22,729 nt of DNA, from NCBI RefSeq assembly GCF_035294165.1, contig NZ_DATGLN010000021.1, positions 1-22,729 on the forward strand. Reading direction: 5' to 3'. This document shows, one piece after another, positions 7,254-15,698 of the stretch. A program made the translations under genes and the position numbers. The stretch is from Chthonomonas sp035294165 (GTDB taxonomy: Bacteria; Armatimonadota; Chthonomonadetes; Chthonomonadales; Chthonomonadaceae). Position 1 is the stretch's first letter, and each line of letters begins with the position of its first letter. The notes below the pieces were generated by a model. It was not told the DNA's origin. It did not search any database and saw only the letters and a program-made list of their open reading frames with translations.

Positions 7254-7733
7254 ATGCCCATTGAACTCATCCTGCACAAAGCAACCGTGCCCGAGGGACA
7301 ACCCTACCATGACTTAAAAGCCTATCTCGGCGGTCTGCCAAACGCCGTACCCGAAGGGGACGATTTTGTTTTCTGCGATGAGGAACAAGGCCTCTATGTT
7401 GTCGTGCAATTAGGAAACCTCGTGCAAGAGAGCTTTCACCCCGGCCCCGATTCCGCCGATCAATGTAACGCCATCACAATCCGTATTCCTGCCGATCCTC
7501 CTGCACATCTGGTAGAACCGCTCGCCGAGTTTGCCTTCAATATCGCGAGACGTACCGGCTGGAGCGTCTATGAGCGGTCAACCAATCAACACTTCTCCGA
7601 CGAACAGGCGCTTGCACGCCGCCTCGCCGGCCCCACCGTCCCTCTACCGGTACCCGCATCTGGCTGTATGAGCCTGCTGCTTCTCCTCATAGTCCTTATT
7701 CTGCTCGATCACGGCTTCTTCGCCGTCCATTAG
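7254..7733 (+). CDS. Unknown protein with a C-terminal membrane anchor
   Basis: A 159-residue protein I do not recognise. Residues 1-125 are soluble and acidic, with alternating strands (FVFCDEEQGLYVVVQL, ITIRIPA) and a helix near 87-100. A Pro-rich linker (127-136) leads to a single hydrophobic helix (about 139-152, Leu/Ile only) and a short tail, the layout of a tail-anchored protein. The start is set by GAGGAG 6 nt before ATG 7254. The gene follows metF by 84 bp in the same direction and could be read through from it. Its TAG overlaps the TAA of the convergent glycosyltransferase in the 4-bp string TTAG. Confidence 0.7.
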   Translation: MPIELILHKATVPEGQPYHDLKAYLGGLPNAVPEGDDFVFCDEEQGLYVVVQLGNLVQESFHPGPDSADQCNAITIRIPADPPAHLVEPLAEFAFNIARRTGWSVYERSTNQHFSDEQALARRLAGPTVPLPVPASGCMSLLLLLIVLILLDHGFFAVH

Positions 7734-8917
7734 AAAGAGGCTCGCTTCCCCGATAAGGTATAGGGTCTGCGCGTCACCGGCGCGTAGACACGTAGGGCCT
7801 CTTCATAAATCGTGCGCGTCCGCTCGGCAATGCAATGCCAGGAGTAACGCTCCGCATACTCCTTTGCACGCCTCTCTAAAGTCGCCCTCCTGGCCTTATC
7901 GTTCAACAGCTGAAGTAGGTGCTGCCGAAAGTCCTCTATATCTCCTGCACGAAACAGCTCTAAACAGGCAATACGCTGCGTGATCTCTCGAAAACAGGCC
8001 AGATCAGACGTCAAAACAGCCTTGCCATAAGCTAACGGAATGGTGACGGAGTAAGAACCGGTTGCCTCTGTATGCGGCGCCAACACCACTGAGCTGGCCG
8101 CCATTGCCTCGGCGACCTCCTCATCGCGAAGATAGCCCGTTATGACCACCCTATCCTTTACTCCCGACGACTCTATGATATTCCGCAACTGGGCGAAATA
8201 TGGCTCCATCGCCGCATTTCGCGGCCCGCCGGCAATAACAAGCTTAACGTCCTCCGGCAAAGAGGGGAGCAGCTTTAAAGTCAACTCATAGCCCTTATTG
8301 GGTGCAATGTAGCCAAAAATGGTGATCACACGAAAGCCATTCAACCCGAAGCGGCGCCGAAAGGCCTCCCCTCCCGTAGCCGCAGCAATAACCTCCGGCA
8401 CACCTGCCGGTACCACATGCACGAACTTCGGATCGGCTCCGCGCTCAATCAACTGTTGTCTTGCCTCTTCTGTGTGCACAATGGTAATCGCGGTTATAAA
8501 GGGGGCTATCTGCACACCATCTACCCATGAGCGATTGCGCAGCAGCAACCACTTCGCCAGTTTTTTCAACGGGCGCCGCTCGGTTCGGTAACGCAGCATC
8601 TCCTCCGCCGTGTAGGTGGTGTGTGCTGTTAAAACGATAGGCTTCTTAATAAGATACCGAAACTCCCAATAGGCCGAATGCCCCGGCAAAATGCCGCCCC
8701 AAAAACTGTGCTCGTGTTGCACATGCACCACATCAATATCGCCCGCGTTGAGCCGCTTTGCTACCTCTATATAATGCTCTTTTGGCTGCCTCCCTTCCTC
8801 AATCGGCACCACTTCGACCTCCGTATCGGGAAGGGATCGCAGCGCATTGATCAAAGAGTTTGTGTAGGCCGCGATACCACAACGCTCGCCAACCGTGGTG
8901 TACATGCCAACTTTCAT
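7730..8917 (-). CDS. Glycosyltransferase family 4 (GT-B fold)
   Basis: A 395-residue glycosyltransferase. The N-terminal Rossmann half begins MKVGMYTTVGERCGIAAY, with the usual glycine-rich acceptor loop, followed by VHVQHEH. The C-terminal donor half contains ITIFGYIAPNKGYEL, KLVIAGGP and VVITGYLRDEEVAE. Next come HTEATGSYSVTIPLAYGKAV, with the Glu that contacts the nucleotide-sugar ribose, and SDLACFREI. There is no signal peptide or membrane helix, so it works in the cytoplasm, probably on a cell-surface glycan or lipid-linked sugar. The sugar specificity cannot be read. It is the last of three leftward genes (172-aa protein, 88-aa protein, this). The 72-bp gap before it holds the palindrome TTCCTTTAGGAA (8940-8951). 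Confidence 0.88.
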   Translation of the reverse strand: MKVGMYTTVGERCGIAAYTNSLINALRSLPDTEVEVVPIEEGRQPKEHYIEVAKRLNAGDIDVVHVQHEHSFWGGILPGHSAYWEFRYLIKKPIVLTAHTTYTAEEMLRYRTERRPLKKLAKWLLLRNRSWVDGVQIAPFITAITIVHTEEARQQLIERGADPKFVHVVPAGVPEVIAAATGGEAFRRRFGLNGFRVITIFGYIAPNKGYELTLKLLPSLPEDVKLVIAGGPRNAAMEPYFAQLRNIIESSGVKDRVVITGYLRDEEVAEAMAASSVVLAPHTEATGSYSVTIPLAYGKAVLTSDLACFREITQRIACLELFRAGDIEDFRQHLLQLLNDKARRATLERRAKEYAERYSWHCIAERTRTIYEEALRVYAPVTRRPYTLSGKRASF

Positions 8918-8939
8918 GTGCGGGCTTCCCTATCTACGA

Positions 8940-8951
8940 TTCCTTTAGGAA
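8940..8951. repeat. Short palindrome in the leader of the GT4 gene
   Basis: TTCCT and AGGAA are inverted arms around TT, 22 bp upstream of the GT4 start codon. It could be an operator or an mRNA hairpin that hides a purine-rich stretch near the ribosome site. It is short enough to be chance. Confidence 0.3.
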
Positions 8952-8989
8952 GTATGGCATATACAGGGCGATTTCGTTCCGACCTCTGC

Positions 8990-9256
8990 TCAACCGCGAA
9001 AATAGATGGCTAAACAGGCAAAAACTAACGCCACAAAACACAAAAGGATGGCTCCCCACACTAGCACGTGTCTCTCATTCAAAGACCTAGATAATCGCTG
9101 AGCCGTTCGCAAACGCTCGTTCTCAGCTCTTAATTGCTCATTTTCTTGCAGCAAGGCCTCTAAAGTCTCTTTTTCATCTGCTTGCGAATTCGGCAGGCTG
9201 TAAGGTCGCCAGCTTTGGGAGTTCAAGCGCCGTAGTGGTATCATCAGCTTGGGCAT
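8990..9256 (-). CDS. Small coiled-coil protein with a C-terminal transmembrane helix
   Basis: An 88-residue protein. Residues about 28-60 form a charged helix with Leu at heptad spacing (35, 42, 49) and many Glu/Arg (LEALLQENEQLRAENERL), a clear short coiled coil. Residues 64-86 form one hydrophobic helix, ending in a short RG tail. The coiled coil would face the cytoplasm and the C-terminus would sit in the membrane. GAGGG lies 9 nt before ATG 9256. The upstream gene stops 3 bp before this start, so the two are almost certainly co-translated. The function is unknown. It may recruit or dimerise a neighbour, for example the GT4 encoded downstream, but that is inference. Confidence 0.75.
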   Translation of the reverse strand: MPKLMIPLRRLNSQSWRPYSLPNSQADEKETLEALLQENEQLRAENERLRTAQRLSRSLNERHVLVWGAILLCFVALVFACLAIYFRG

Positions 9257-9259
9257 ACA

Positions 9260-9778
9260 CTAAAACCCTCGTAAATACTTCAAGCGCGATACAAAAGCGG
9301 CAGCAGCCTCCTGCGTCTCACCCGTCGGTGCATAAAGTAGGGTTGCCGCCGGAAAGCTGTGGTAAATGCAAACCCGCAAAATGAAAGGCTTATCCGGAGC
9401 CGGTTCCATCCACAGCTCCTCAATGTTCACAATGCTTTCTAGAGAAGTGGCATGCATCCGAAAGCCGCTGGCAAATGCGAGAAACTCAAATAGAGTCTCA
9501 CCCTCAATGGCCAATCCCTGTAGACGGGGACGATGAACGGCCTCCCACCCATACGACCCGTCGTTAAAATAGCTTGGGTCTACCTCATGGGAGAGATAGG
9601 AGCCACGCAGATTCGGGTGCGACTGCGCAAACTCTTCTAGCAACCCTTCAATACGTTTGAATATCCCTGGGCTTAATTGAAGTTCGTACAGTCCATTCTT
9701 AAACCGATGCACAAACAACGCTGCACTGCTGCTAGGCTGCTCTGAATCTGCCATCCGTGCGATTCTTTCTGCCGACAT
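9260..9778 (-). CDS. Unknown 172-residue cytoplasmic protein
   Basis: I do not recognise this protein. It has no signal peptide or membrane helix. It begins with a polar, Ser-rich segment (1-20), then strands and a helix (LYELQLSPGIFKRIEGLLEE), and a conserved-looking aromatic segment SYLSHEVDPSYFNDGSYGW (about 60-78). A mixed alpha/beta C-terminal half contains FILRVCIYHSFPAATLLY. The length and pattern suggest one compact domain. AAGAGAG lies before ATG 9778; a second ATG at 9754 has a poorer site. It begins 98 bp after the fucosidase stop and runs into the coiled-coil gene with 3 bp between, so those two form an operon. Confidence 0.7.
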   Translation of the reverse strand: MSAERIARMADSEQPSSSAALFVHRFKNGLYELQLSPGIFKRIEGLLEEFAQSHPNLRGSYLSHEVDPSYFNDGSYGWEAVHRPRLQGLAIEGETLFEFLAFASGFRMHATSLESIVNIEELWMEPAPDKPFILRVCIYHSFPAATLLYAPTGETQEAAAAFVSRLKYLRGF

Positions 9779-9876
9779 AAATCTCTCTTCTCCTCAATAC
9801 GCCTCGTATACGCTGATGCGGCCTCCGTGCCCTCTCGAAGCGTACCTCCTGATTATCGGCTATGACCTGTAGAGGC

Positions 9877-11694
9877 TTAAGGCTGAGGGATCAGTTCTAT
9901 CGCACGCAGATTCATCACCGCGCCATGGGGCATCGTTACGGGGATTACCCGCAAGGTAACGGTGCCGGCCTCAAGGTGCAGGCTTCCATCTAGCTCCATC
10001 GAACGAAAATCGTCCCAACCATTAGTCGCCGTAACCACTCCATTTAACCGACTTTCCGGGGCATCCTTCGATGCGGCTACCACTTGAAAAGTGCTCCCCT
10101 CACTTGCCGGCTCGCAGGCATAGATCAGCCGTACCTTGTAGTCTCCACTTTGCGGTACCGCTAAACGCCAACTCACCGTATCATGCACGTCAGTCCAGTA
10201 TCCGATGTTCGGTTGGCCTCCCTTGCTCTCCAGTTGGGCGTGCTCGCCGTGGATATCGGCATCTGCCGCGGGTAGCCAAAAATGGCCATCCGCACCGGGC
10301 TTTTCCACAATGGGAATGTTCTCTACCTCCGGTGCTCCTGCCAGCTTGAGGGCAACCACGGTCGCTGCCGGGTCAAGCCTGTCCGGTTTGCCGATCACAA
10401 CGCCATCCGCATCCGCCGTTACCGAAAGGCGCTGTCCGTTCAGCAGACATCGTGCCTCTATCACTTTGGTCTTAAGCCCCGGCAGGTGTAAATCGCCACC
10501 CTCCGGCCAATGAAAAACTTGTAGATAGAGCATATGGCCCTTTTGTGTGCAGCTTCCATCAAATGGCAACCGATGAAAAGGCCCTGCCTGCGTGCCGTAA
10601 ATAGAAGCTCCATTCACACGAAGCCAGGCACCGATGTCTAAAAGGCGATCCACCTCAGGCTGAGGGATGAGGCCCTCCGCAGTAGGTCCGACATTTAATA
10701 GGAAATTTCCGCCCCGCCCCACGATCAAACATAGATCGCGAATAAGTTGCGTTGCCGATTTGAAATCGGTATCGTTTTTGGAGTAGCCCCAAGTGTTATT
10801 GATCGTCATACAGGTTTCCCAAAGTCTACCGTTAGGGAGAGGAGCCGATGGTATGGTCTGTTCAGGAGTAGAGTAATCCTCCGGCAAATTCAGACGATCG
10901 TTGATGATGATGTTGGGCTGTAATGAGCGTATAAGATGGACGATCTCAAGGGAGTGCTCCTCCTGTGCCGTATGTTCCCAGCCGCCATCGAACCATAAAA
11001 CGCTAATGGGGCCATATTGCGTTAACAGTTCACGAAGCTGCCCTTTCACATAGTCCACATAGCGATCCAAGCTTGCTCCTTCGGTTGGACGTGTATCCCA
11101 TGGGCGACGTGGGAGATAGTCGGGATGATGCCAATCCATAAAAGAGTAGTAAAACCCAAAATGCAACCCTTGTTCACGACACGCGCGAGCCAAATCGTTC
11201 ATCGGATCGTGATGATAGGGGGTATCATCCACAATATTGTAGTGCGTTAAGCGCGTGCGAAACATGCAGAAACCATCATGATGCTTGCTTGTAATCACGA
11301 TATACTTCATGCCGGCTCGCTTTGCAATGGAAACCCACTGCGCTGCATTGAATTTCACCGGATCGAACTGCTGGGCAAACCTCTCGTACTCCGCAACTTG
11401 CAGATGGCGCGGCTTACCGGTGGCCGGATCGATCGTGGTGTGGTTGTAGAAATACCATTCCGCTGCCCCTTGAGATGAATCGGCGGGTACGGCGTAGATT
11501 CCCCAGTGAATGAACATCCCGAATTTGGCATTCCGCCACCACGCCGTTCGCTTGGCAAACTGCGCTTCCGTCTCATGGGTCTCCGGGTTCACCATCAGCT
11601 CCGGCGCCGATTGCGCCAAAAGTCGCGAGCCGATAGTTATGAGAGCCCCCGTTGAAATGCCCCAAACGAGTAGTTTTGTTTTCTTACTCAGCAT
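9877..11694 (-). CDS. Secreted alpha-L-fucosidase, GH29 family
   Basis: A retaining glycosidase that removes terminal alpha-L-fucose from xyloglucan, glycoprotein or algal glycans. The N-terminus (1-28, with Lys residues, a hydrophobic core and a LLA site) is a Sec signal peptide. The GH29 barrel (about 40-360) shows the family landmarks FGMFIHWGIYAVP, ITSKHHDGFCMF, YYSFMDWHHPDY and the nucleophile Asp236 in VLWFDGGW. ETCMTINNTWGY and GRGGNFLLNVGPTAEG follow. The remaining 245 residues form beta-rich modules. The last (about 490-605) resembles a carbohydrate-binding jelly roll, with DTVSWRLAVPQSGDYKVRLIYAC. The gene lies 67 bp downstream of the esterase and is probably co-transcribed with it. 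The acid/base residue varies in GH29 and I do not assign it. Confidence 0.93.
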   Translation of the reverse strand: MLSKKTKLLVWGISTGALITIGSRLLAQSAPELMVNPETHETEAQFAKRTAWWRNAKFGMFIHWGIYAVPADSSQGAAEWYFYNHTTIDPATGKPRHLQVAEYERFAQQFDPVKFNAAQWVSIAKRAGMKYIVITSKHHDGFCMFRTRLTHYNIVDDTPYHHDPMNDLARACREQGLHFGFYYSFMDWHHPDYLPRRPWDTRPTEGASLDRYVDYVKGQLRELLTQYGPISVLWFDGGWEHTAQEEHSLEIVHLIRSLQPNIIINDRLNLPEDYSTPEQTIPSAPLPNGRLWETCMTINNTWGYSKNDTDFKSATQLIRDLCLIVGRGGNFLLNVGPTAEGLIPQPEVDRLLDIGAWLRVNGASIYGTQAGPFHRLPFDGSCTQKGHMLYLQVFHWPEGGDLHLPGLKTKVIEARCLLNGQRLSVTADADGVVIGKPDRLDPAATVVALKLAGAPEVENIPIVEKPGADGHFWLPAADADIHGEHAQLESKGGQPNIGYWTDVHDTVSWRLAVPQSGDYKVRLIYACEPASEGSTFQVVAASKDAPESRLNGVVTATNGWDDFRSMELDGSLHLEAGTVTLRVIPVTMPHGAVMNLRAIELIPQP

Positions 11695-11761
11695 TGCCTC
11701 TAAACCCCTCTACTGCAGTGTGTTTGGCACTAGCTTCGACTCCCTGCCCCAATTTTCCTAC

Positions 11762-12535
11762 TTAACACGCCTCCCCTACCGATTTGGCTCCCACTCGCCT
11801 CGCAACCCAAGGCAATGCAATACGAAAGGCCCTGTCCCAGTAAGGCCAGGTATGATAGCCTGCTTGCTCTCCATACTCATGCCCATAACCGATGAAATGG
11901 AGATGGTTGTGAAAACGTCGTGTACTTGCCAACAACTCATCCTGCAAGCCACAGTCGAGCCAAAGTACCGGGCGCTCATAGGGATAACGACAGAGAGCCT
12001 CTTCGGCCAAAGTATACACGTTGTGCTGCCGGCGAAAACCGCTATCGGCCTTTGGATCGCCGAAAACGGGGTGAGGCTGAGCGCTCTGCGTAACGTCGAA
12101 AGCGCCACTATGGCTCACGGCGGTGCCAAAGAGTCTGTAGTGCTTCAATGCCAGCTTAACGGCGCCATATCCGCCCATCGAAAGCCCCTCAATGGCCCAA
12201 GCTTTTCCAGGTAAGGCAATAGGAAGTGTAGCTTGCAAATGCGGTAACAGACAGGAGATCAAGTCGGTCTCATAAGCTCCGGAGCCGTCATAGGCATCCG
12301 TATACCACCCATCGCCCCCTTGTGGGCACACGACGCAGAGGGAGTAATCGGCCACATAGCGAAGAGCACGGGTTTGCTCGAACCAATCTCGATGGCTCCC
12401 TCCCTTCCCATGCAGCAAAATGAGCAAGGGTAGCGGTTCATCCCCGTCCCGATCGGGCAAGTAGATCATGTAAGGCTGTGTGCGCTTCAACGCTTGAGAA
12501 TAGTAAGTCCGCTCCTCTACCCTTCCACCACGCAT
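11762..12535 (-). CDS. Alpha/beta-hydrolase esterase (esterase D / tributyrin esterase type)
   Basis: A 257-residue serine esterase without a signal peptide. The oxyanion strand LLILLHGKGGSHRDW is near residues 37-51. The nucleophile elbow GLSMGG holds Ser119. The acid is probably Asp199 in DCGLQDE, and the His is His228 in GYHTWPYW. This layout matches the EstA and feruloyl or acetyl esterase-like branch, which cleaves short acyl groups from sugars or small esters. GGAGGT lies 6 nt before ATG 12535, a strong start. The 67-bp gap to the secreted fucosidase suggests the pair removes acyl and fucosyl decorations from the same glycans, with the esterase acting inside the cell after uptake. The exact ester is not known. 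Confidence 0.85.
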   Translation of the reverse strand: MRGGRVEERTYYSQALKRTQPYMIYLPDRDGDEPLPLLILLHGKGGSHRDWFEQTRALRYVADYSLCVVCPQGGDGWYTDAYDGSGAYETDLISCLLPHLQATLPIALPGKAWAIEGLSMGGYGAVKLALKHYRLFGTAVSHSGAFDVTQSAQPHPVFGDPKADSGFRRQHNVYTLAEEALCRYPYERPVLWLDCGLQDELLASTRRFHNHLHFIGYGHEYGEQAGYHTWPYWDRAFRIALPWVARRVGAKSVGEAC

Positions 12536-12711
12536 ACGCTTACCTCCATCTCTATTCAGAACTACGTTTCATACCTCGTCTCTCTTCCAGAGAATGAGAA
12601 ACCTTATCGGTGCACTCCGCATGGGTGGAAAAAGCAGCAATTCGGATAACTCCTTCGTATATCCTTAGGGAAATACCTCAAATATGCCGACAACGGGAAA
12701 GTCTATCATCT

Positions 12712-14340
12712 ATGGCCGCTTCCAATCTCGCTGCTAGAAACGGGCGTCGTGTTGTTTTGACCGATACCGGTGAAGAGCTATCACCGTATCGCTGGATTAT
12801 TCTCGTAGGACTGATCACCACGGCCATTCTCGAAGTTCTGGATACCACCATCGTTAACGTCTCCCTGCCACAAATGGCCGGAAACGTGGGCGCTACGACG
12901 GAAGAGATTAGCTGGGTCGCTACCGGCTATATCCTTTCCAACGTGATCGTCCTTCCCCTCACCGCCTGGCTCGCCTCGCGTTTTGGTCGAAAGCGCTATC
13001 TCGTCAGCTCTATCCTCCTTTTCATCTCCGCCTCCTTCATGTGCGGCACCTCACGCACTCTCGGCGAGATCGTTTTTTGGCGCATCGTTCAAGGGGCCGG
13101 TGGAGCAGCCTTCATCTCGACCGTTCAGGCCACCATTCGCGAGATATTCCCTCGAGAACAACAGGGCACCGTTCAGGCCATCTATGTGATGGGAGTCATC
13201 ATCGCCCCTACTCTCGGCCCCACCATCGGAGGTTGGATTACCGACAACTACACCTGGCCGTGGATATTCTTTGTCAATGTTCCCATCGGGATTGTAGCCG
13301 CCCTCATCATTGGCCTCTTCCTTACGGAAGCCAAACATAAGATGCAGATCGAAAGGGTAGACTGGCTCGGCATCGGCCTCCTGGCCGTTGGGCTAGGCTC
13401 CCTCCAATACGTTTTGGAGGAGGGCAATCGCAACAACTGGTTCGATGATCCCGTCATCACCCGACTGACCATCCTTTCGGTTATTGCTCTCATCGCCATG
13501 GTCATTTGGGAGCTTTCACCGCGCAACACATCGCCCGTGGTCAATTTTCGCGTTACCCGAAACCGCGACCTTAGCGCCGCGCTCGTCCTTTTCCTCATCC
13601 TCGGCTTTGGGCTTTATGGAGGTGTCTTCCTCTATCCGCTTTTTGCCCAAAACGTGCTCGGCTTTACTGCCACCCTTACGGGCTTGGTGCTGATGCCTGG
13701 TGGCATTGCCACCGGCATTGCCGCCATGTTCTGCGGAAGACTGCTGAGCGGAAAAGTGATGCGTGCTGACCCTCGCATCTTCATCTGGACCGGTCTCAGC
13801 CTGTTCATCTACTCGATGTGGTCTCTAGCGCACCTCACCCCCCAAAGCGGTGAGCCGGCCGTGCGACTCGCCCTCATTATTCGAGGCCTTGGGTTAGGTT
13901 TGTTGTTTACCCCTATCAATCTCGTGGCCTTTAACAGTCTCAAAGGAGTGGAGATCGCCCAGGGCGCCTCCCTCCTAAACCTCTGCCGTCAGCTTGGAGG
14001 CTCCTTCGGCATAGCCATCCTCAGTACCTATCTTGATAATATGGAACGCTTCCATGCTGCCATGCTCACCACTCACCTCTACCCAGAAAATCCCTATTTC
14101 CAAAGCCGCCTCACCATGCTGCAAAACTATCTCATGACACGAGGGTATGATGCTACCCATGCTCATAAAATGGCTTTGGCGCTGATCTCCTATACCGTGC
14201 AGAACCAGGCGGCCACCATGGCCTTCAACAACGCCTTTCTCCTGATTGGGCTTTGCACTTTGTGCGTTTCTCCGCTCGTGCTGATTATGCGGGTGCGCCG
14301 CAAACCTTCCACCAATGCGGCGACGGAGGCCATGCACTAA
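12712..14340 (+). CDS. MFS drug/small-molecule exporter, DHA2 family (14 helices)
   Basis: A proton-driven efflux pump of the inner membrane. LDTTIVNVSLPQM in the first helix is the DHA2 family signature. The loop-2 motif ASRFGRKRYLVSS and the antiporter motif C-like VIIAPTLGPTIGG in helix 5 are present. The hydrophobic pattern gives about 14 helices across roughly 540 residues. The open frame extends back to 12610, but ATG 12712 gives the normal N-terminal length before helix 1. The only purine-rich site (GGGAAAG) is about 10 nt upstream, so the start is not certain. The gene is divergent from the esterase and heads a rightward run of six genes. The substrate is unknown. A partner adaptor (EmrA-like) or outer-membrane channel gene is not in the window. 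Confidence 0.88.
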   Translation: MAASNLAARNGRRVVLTDTGEELSPYRWIILVGLITTAILEVLDTTIVNVSLPQMAGNVGATTEEISWVATGYILSNVIVLPLTAWLASRFGRKRYLVSSILLFISASFMCGTSRTLGEIVFWRIVQGAGGAAFISTVQATIREIFPREQQGTVQAIYVMGVIIAPTLGPTIGGWITDNYTWPWIFFVNVPIGIVAALIIGLFLTEAKHKMQIERVDWLGIGLLAVGLGSLQYVLEEGNRNNWFDDPVITRLTILSVIALIAMVIWELSPRNTSPVVNFRVTRNRDLSAALVLFLILGFGLYGGVFLYPLFAQNVLGFTATLTGLVLMPGGIATGIAAMFCGRLLSGKVMRADPRIFIWTGLSLFIYSMWSLAHLTPQSGEPAVRLALIIRGLGLGLLFTPINLVAFNSLKGVEIAQGASLLNLCRQLGGSFGIAILSTYLDNMERFHAAMLTTHLYPENPYFQSRLTMLQNYLMTRGYDATHAHKMALALISYTVQNQAATMAFNNAFLLIGLCTLCVSPLVLIMRVRRKPSTNAATEAMH

Positions 14341-14346
14341 AGGGCA

Positions 14347-15615
14347 ATGCGCGGCCCGCTGCAAGCCTTTTGTCCCTCCTCCACCCACGCCCAACGCCTC
14401 ATCGCAGTACGTGGGGTGAGAGCCATTGGTCAAGGAGCCATGATCGTCTCTTTCACCCTTTACTTGCGTGAACTTGGCTGGGGTGCGGCTGCCATCGGGT
14501 TACTGTTAAGTGCCATTGGCCTTATCAATACCGTGCTTAGCCTCCTTTTCGGTGCCCTCGGCGATAGAATGGGGCCAAGGCGACTGCTTCTCATCCATCA
14601 GGCAGTTGTCGCTCTTACCCTATTGCCGGTATTGTTTAACTCCGGTCGTCTTCTCATCACCGTTGCTGCCTTTGTGGGGAATCTTGGGCGCGGACAAAAT
14701 GGAGCTGCCGGGCCGTTTTCGGCGGTGGAGACCGCCTGGCTTGCCGGTTTCTTACACCCCAAAGAGCGCGGAAACGCCTTCAGCCTAAACTCTGCGGTCG
14801 GTTTTTTTGGCATGGCCATTGGCTCCCTCTTAGCCGCCCTCCAACCCCTATGGCAACCTTTATTTCATGGAGCCAGCGCCTTTCGTCCTCTTTTTCTACT
14901 TCCTATCCTCGCTGCCATCTTCGCCGTCGGTATGCTCTACACCATACCCGACATTGCCCCAAAGCACCCCGTTCACCCTCCAAAACCCTTAAGACCCTCC
15001 ATCCGAACTCGTATCCAAGAGGGGCTACGTGACTTCCGTATGTTGATTCTGCTTTCGCTTACCAACGCCTTCAACGGCTTTGCCATCGGCATGACAAGCC
15101 CTCTTATCTCCTACTGGTTTGCCATTCGCTACCATGTTGGGCCGGAACGCATCGGCTCGGCTTTTTTATTCACCTTTCTTCTAACCGGCATCTCTGCCTT
15201 ACTCACCGGGCACCTCTCCCAACATGTCGGACTTATCCGTTCCGTTGTTATTCCTCGTAGTATTGGCCTACTTCTGCTTGTGCTTCTGCCGTTGGCGCCC
15301 ACCTATCCGCTTGTGGCTCTGCTCTACGTTCTTCGCTCAGCATTCAACCGAGGTACCGTTGGTGCCCGCCAAGCCGTAGCTATCGGGCTGATTCCAGAGC
15401 GACGGCGAGCGCTAGGTATCAGCATCAACAATATCTCCTCCAGCCTCCCCTCCGCCGTAGGCCCCTCTATCAGCGGATGGATGCTCCAAGCTAACGACCT
15501 TGCTCTACCTTTCTACTGTGCCGCTTGCCTTCAAGGCCTCTATCTTACACTCTACTTCATTCTGTTCCGCCATGTAGATAACAATGCAAGCTCACCGAAT
15601 CCAGAACATACCTAG
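14347..15615 (+). CDS. MFS transporter (12 helices)
   Basis: A second major-facilitator transporter, 422 residues. The signature loop between helices 2 and 3 is FGALGDRMGPRRLLL, followed by alternating hydrophobic helices and a charged central loop near residues 195-222 (KPLRPSIRTRIQEGL). The second half repeats the pattern, with a weaker loop near helices 8-9. It starts 6 bp after the stop of the DHA2 exporter, so the two are co-transcribed. They are not a split pair, because each has its own full set of helices. The ribosome site is weak (AAGGG close to the ATG), which fits coupling to the preceding gene. The substrate is unknown. Confidence 0.85.
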   Translation: MRGPLQAFCPSSTHAQRLIAVRGVRAIGQGAMIVSFTLYLRELGWGAAAIGLLLSAIGLINTVLSLLFGALGDRMGPRRLLLIHQAVVALTLLPVLFNSGRLLITVAAFVGNLGRGQNGAAGPFSAVETAWLAGFLHPKERGNAFSLNSAVGFFGMAIGSLLAALQPLWQPLFHGASAFRPLFLLPILAAIFAVGMLYTIPDIAPKHPVHPPKPLRPSIRTRIQEGLRDFRMLILLSLTNAFNGFAIGMTSPLISYWFAIRYHVGPERIGSAFLFTFLLTGISALLTGHLSQHVGLIRSVVIPRSIGLLLLVLLPLAPTYPLVALLYVLRSAFNRGTVGARQAVAIGLIPERRRALGISINNISSSLPSAVGPSISGWMLQANDLALPFYCAACLQGLYLTLYFILFRHVDNNASSPNPEHT

Positions 15616-15698
15616 CCACTCTTGTCATCGAGGTCGGCCGGCACCACAAAACAGGTATGATGATTCCGCATCCTTAAAACGAGAGGAACCTTGCCCCT

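Noticed and set aside
7711..7726. ACGGC-TTCTTC-GCCGT hairpin at the end of the unknown tail-anchored gene, as a possible terminator
   Set aside because: Only 5 bp of stem, inside the coding sequence, and no T-run on either strand.
9844..9850. AGGAGGT on the minus strand between the fucosidase and the 172-aa gene
   Set aside because: It resembles a ribosome site, but no ATG, GTG or TTG lies at a usable distance after it. It may be the remnant of a lost gene.
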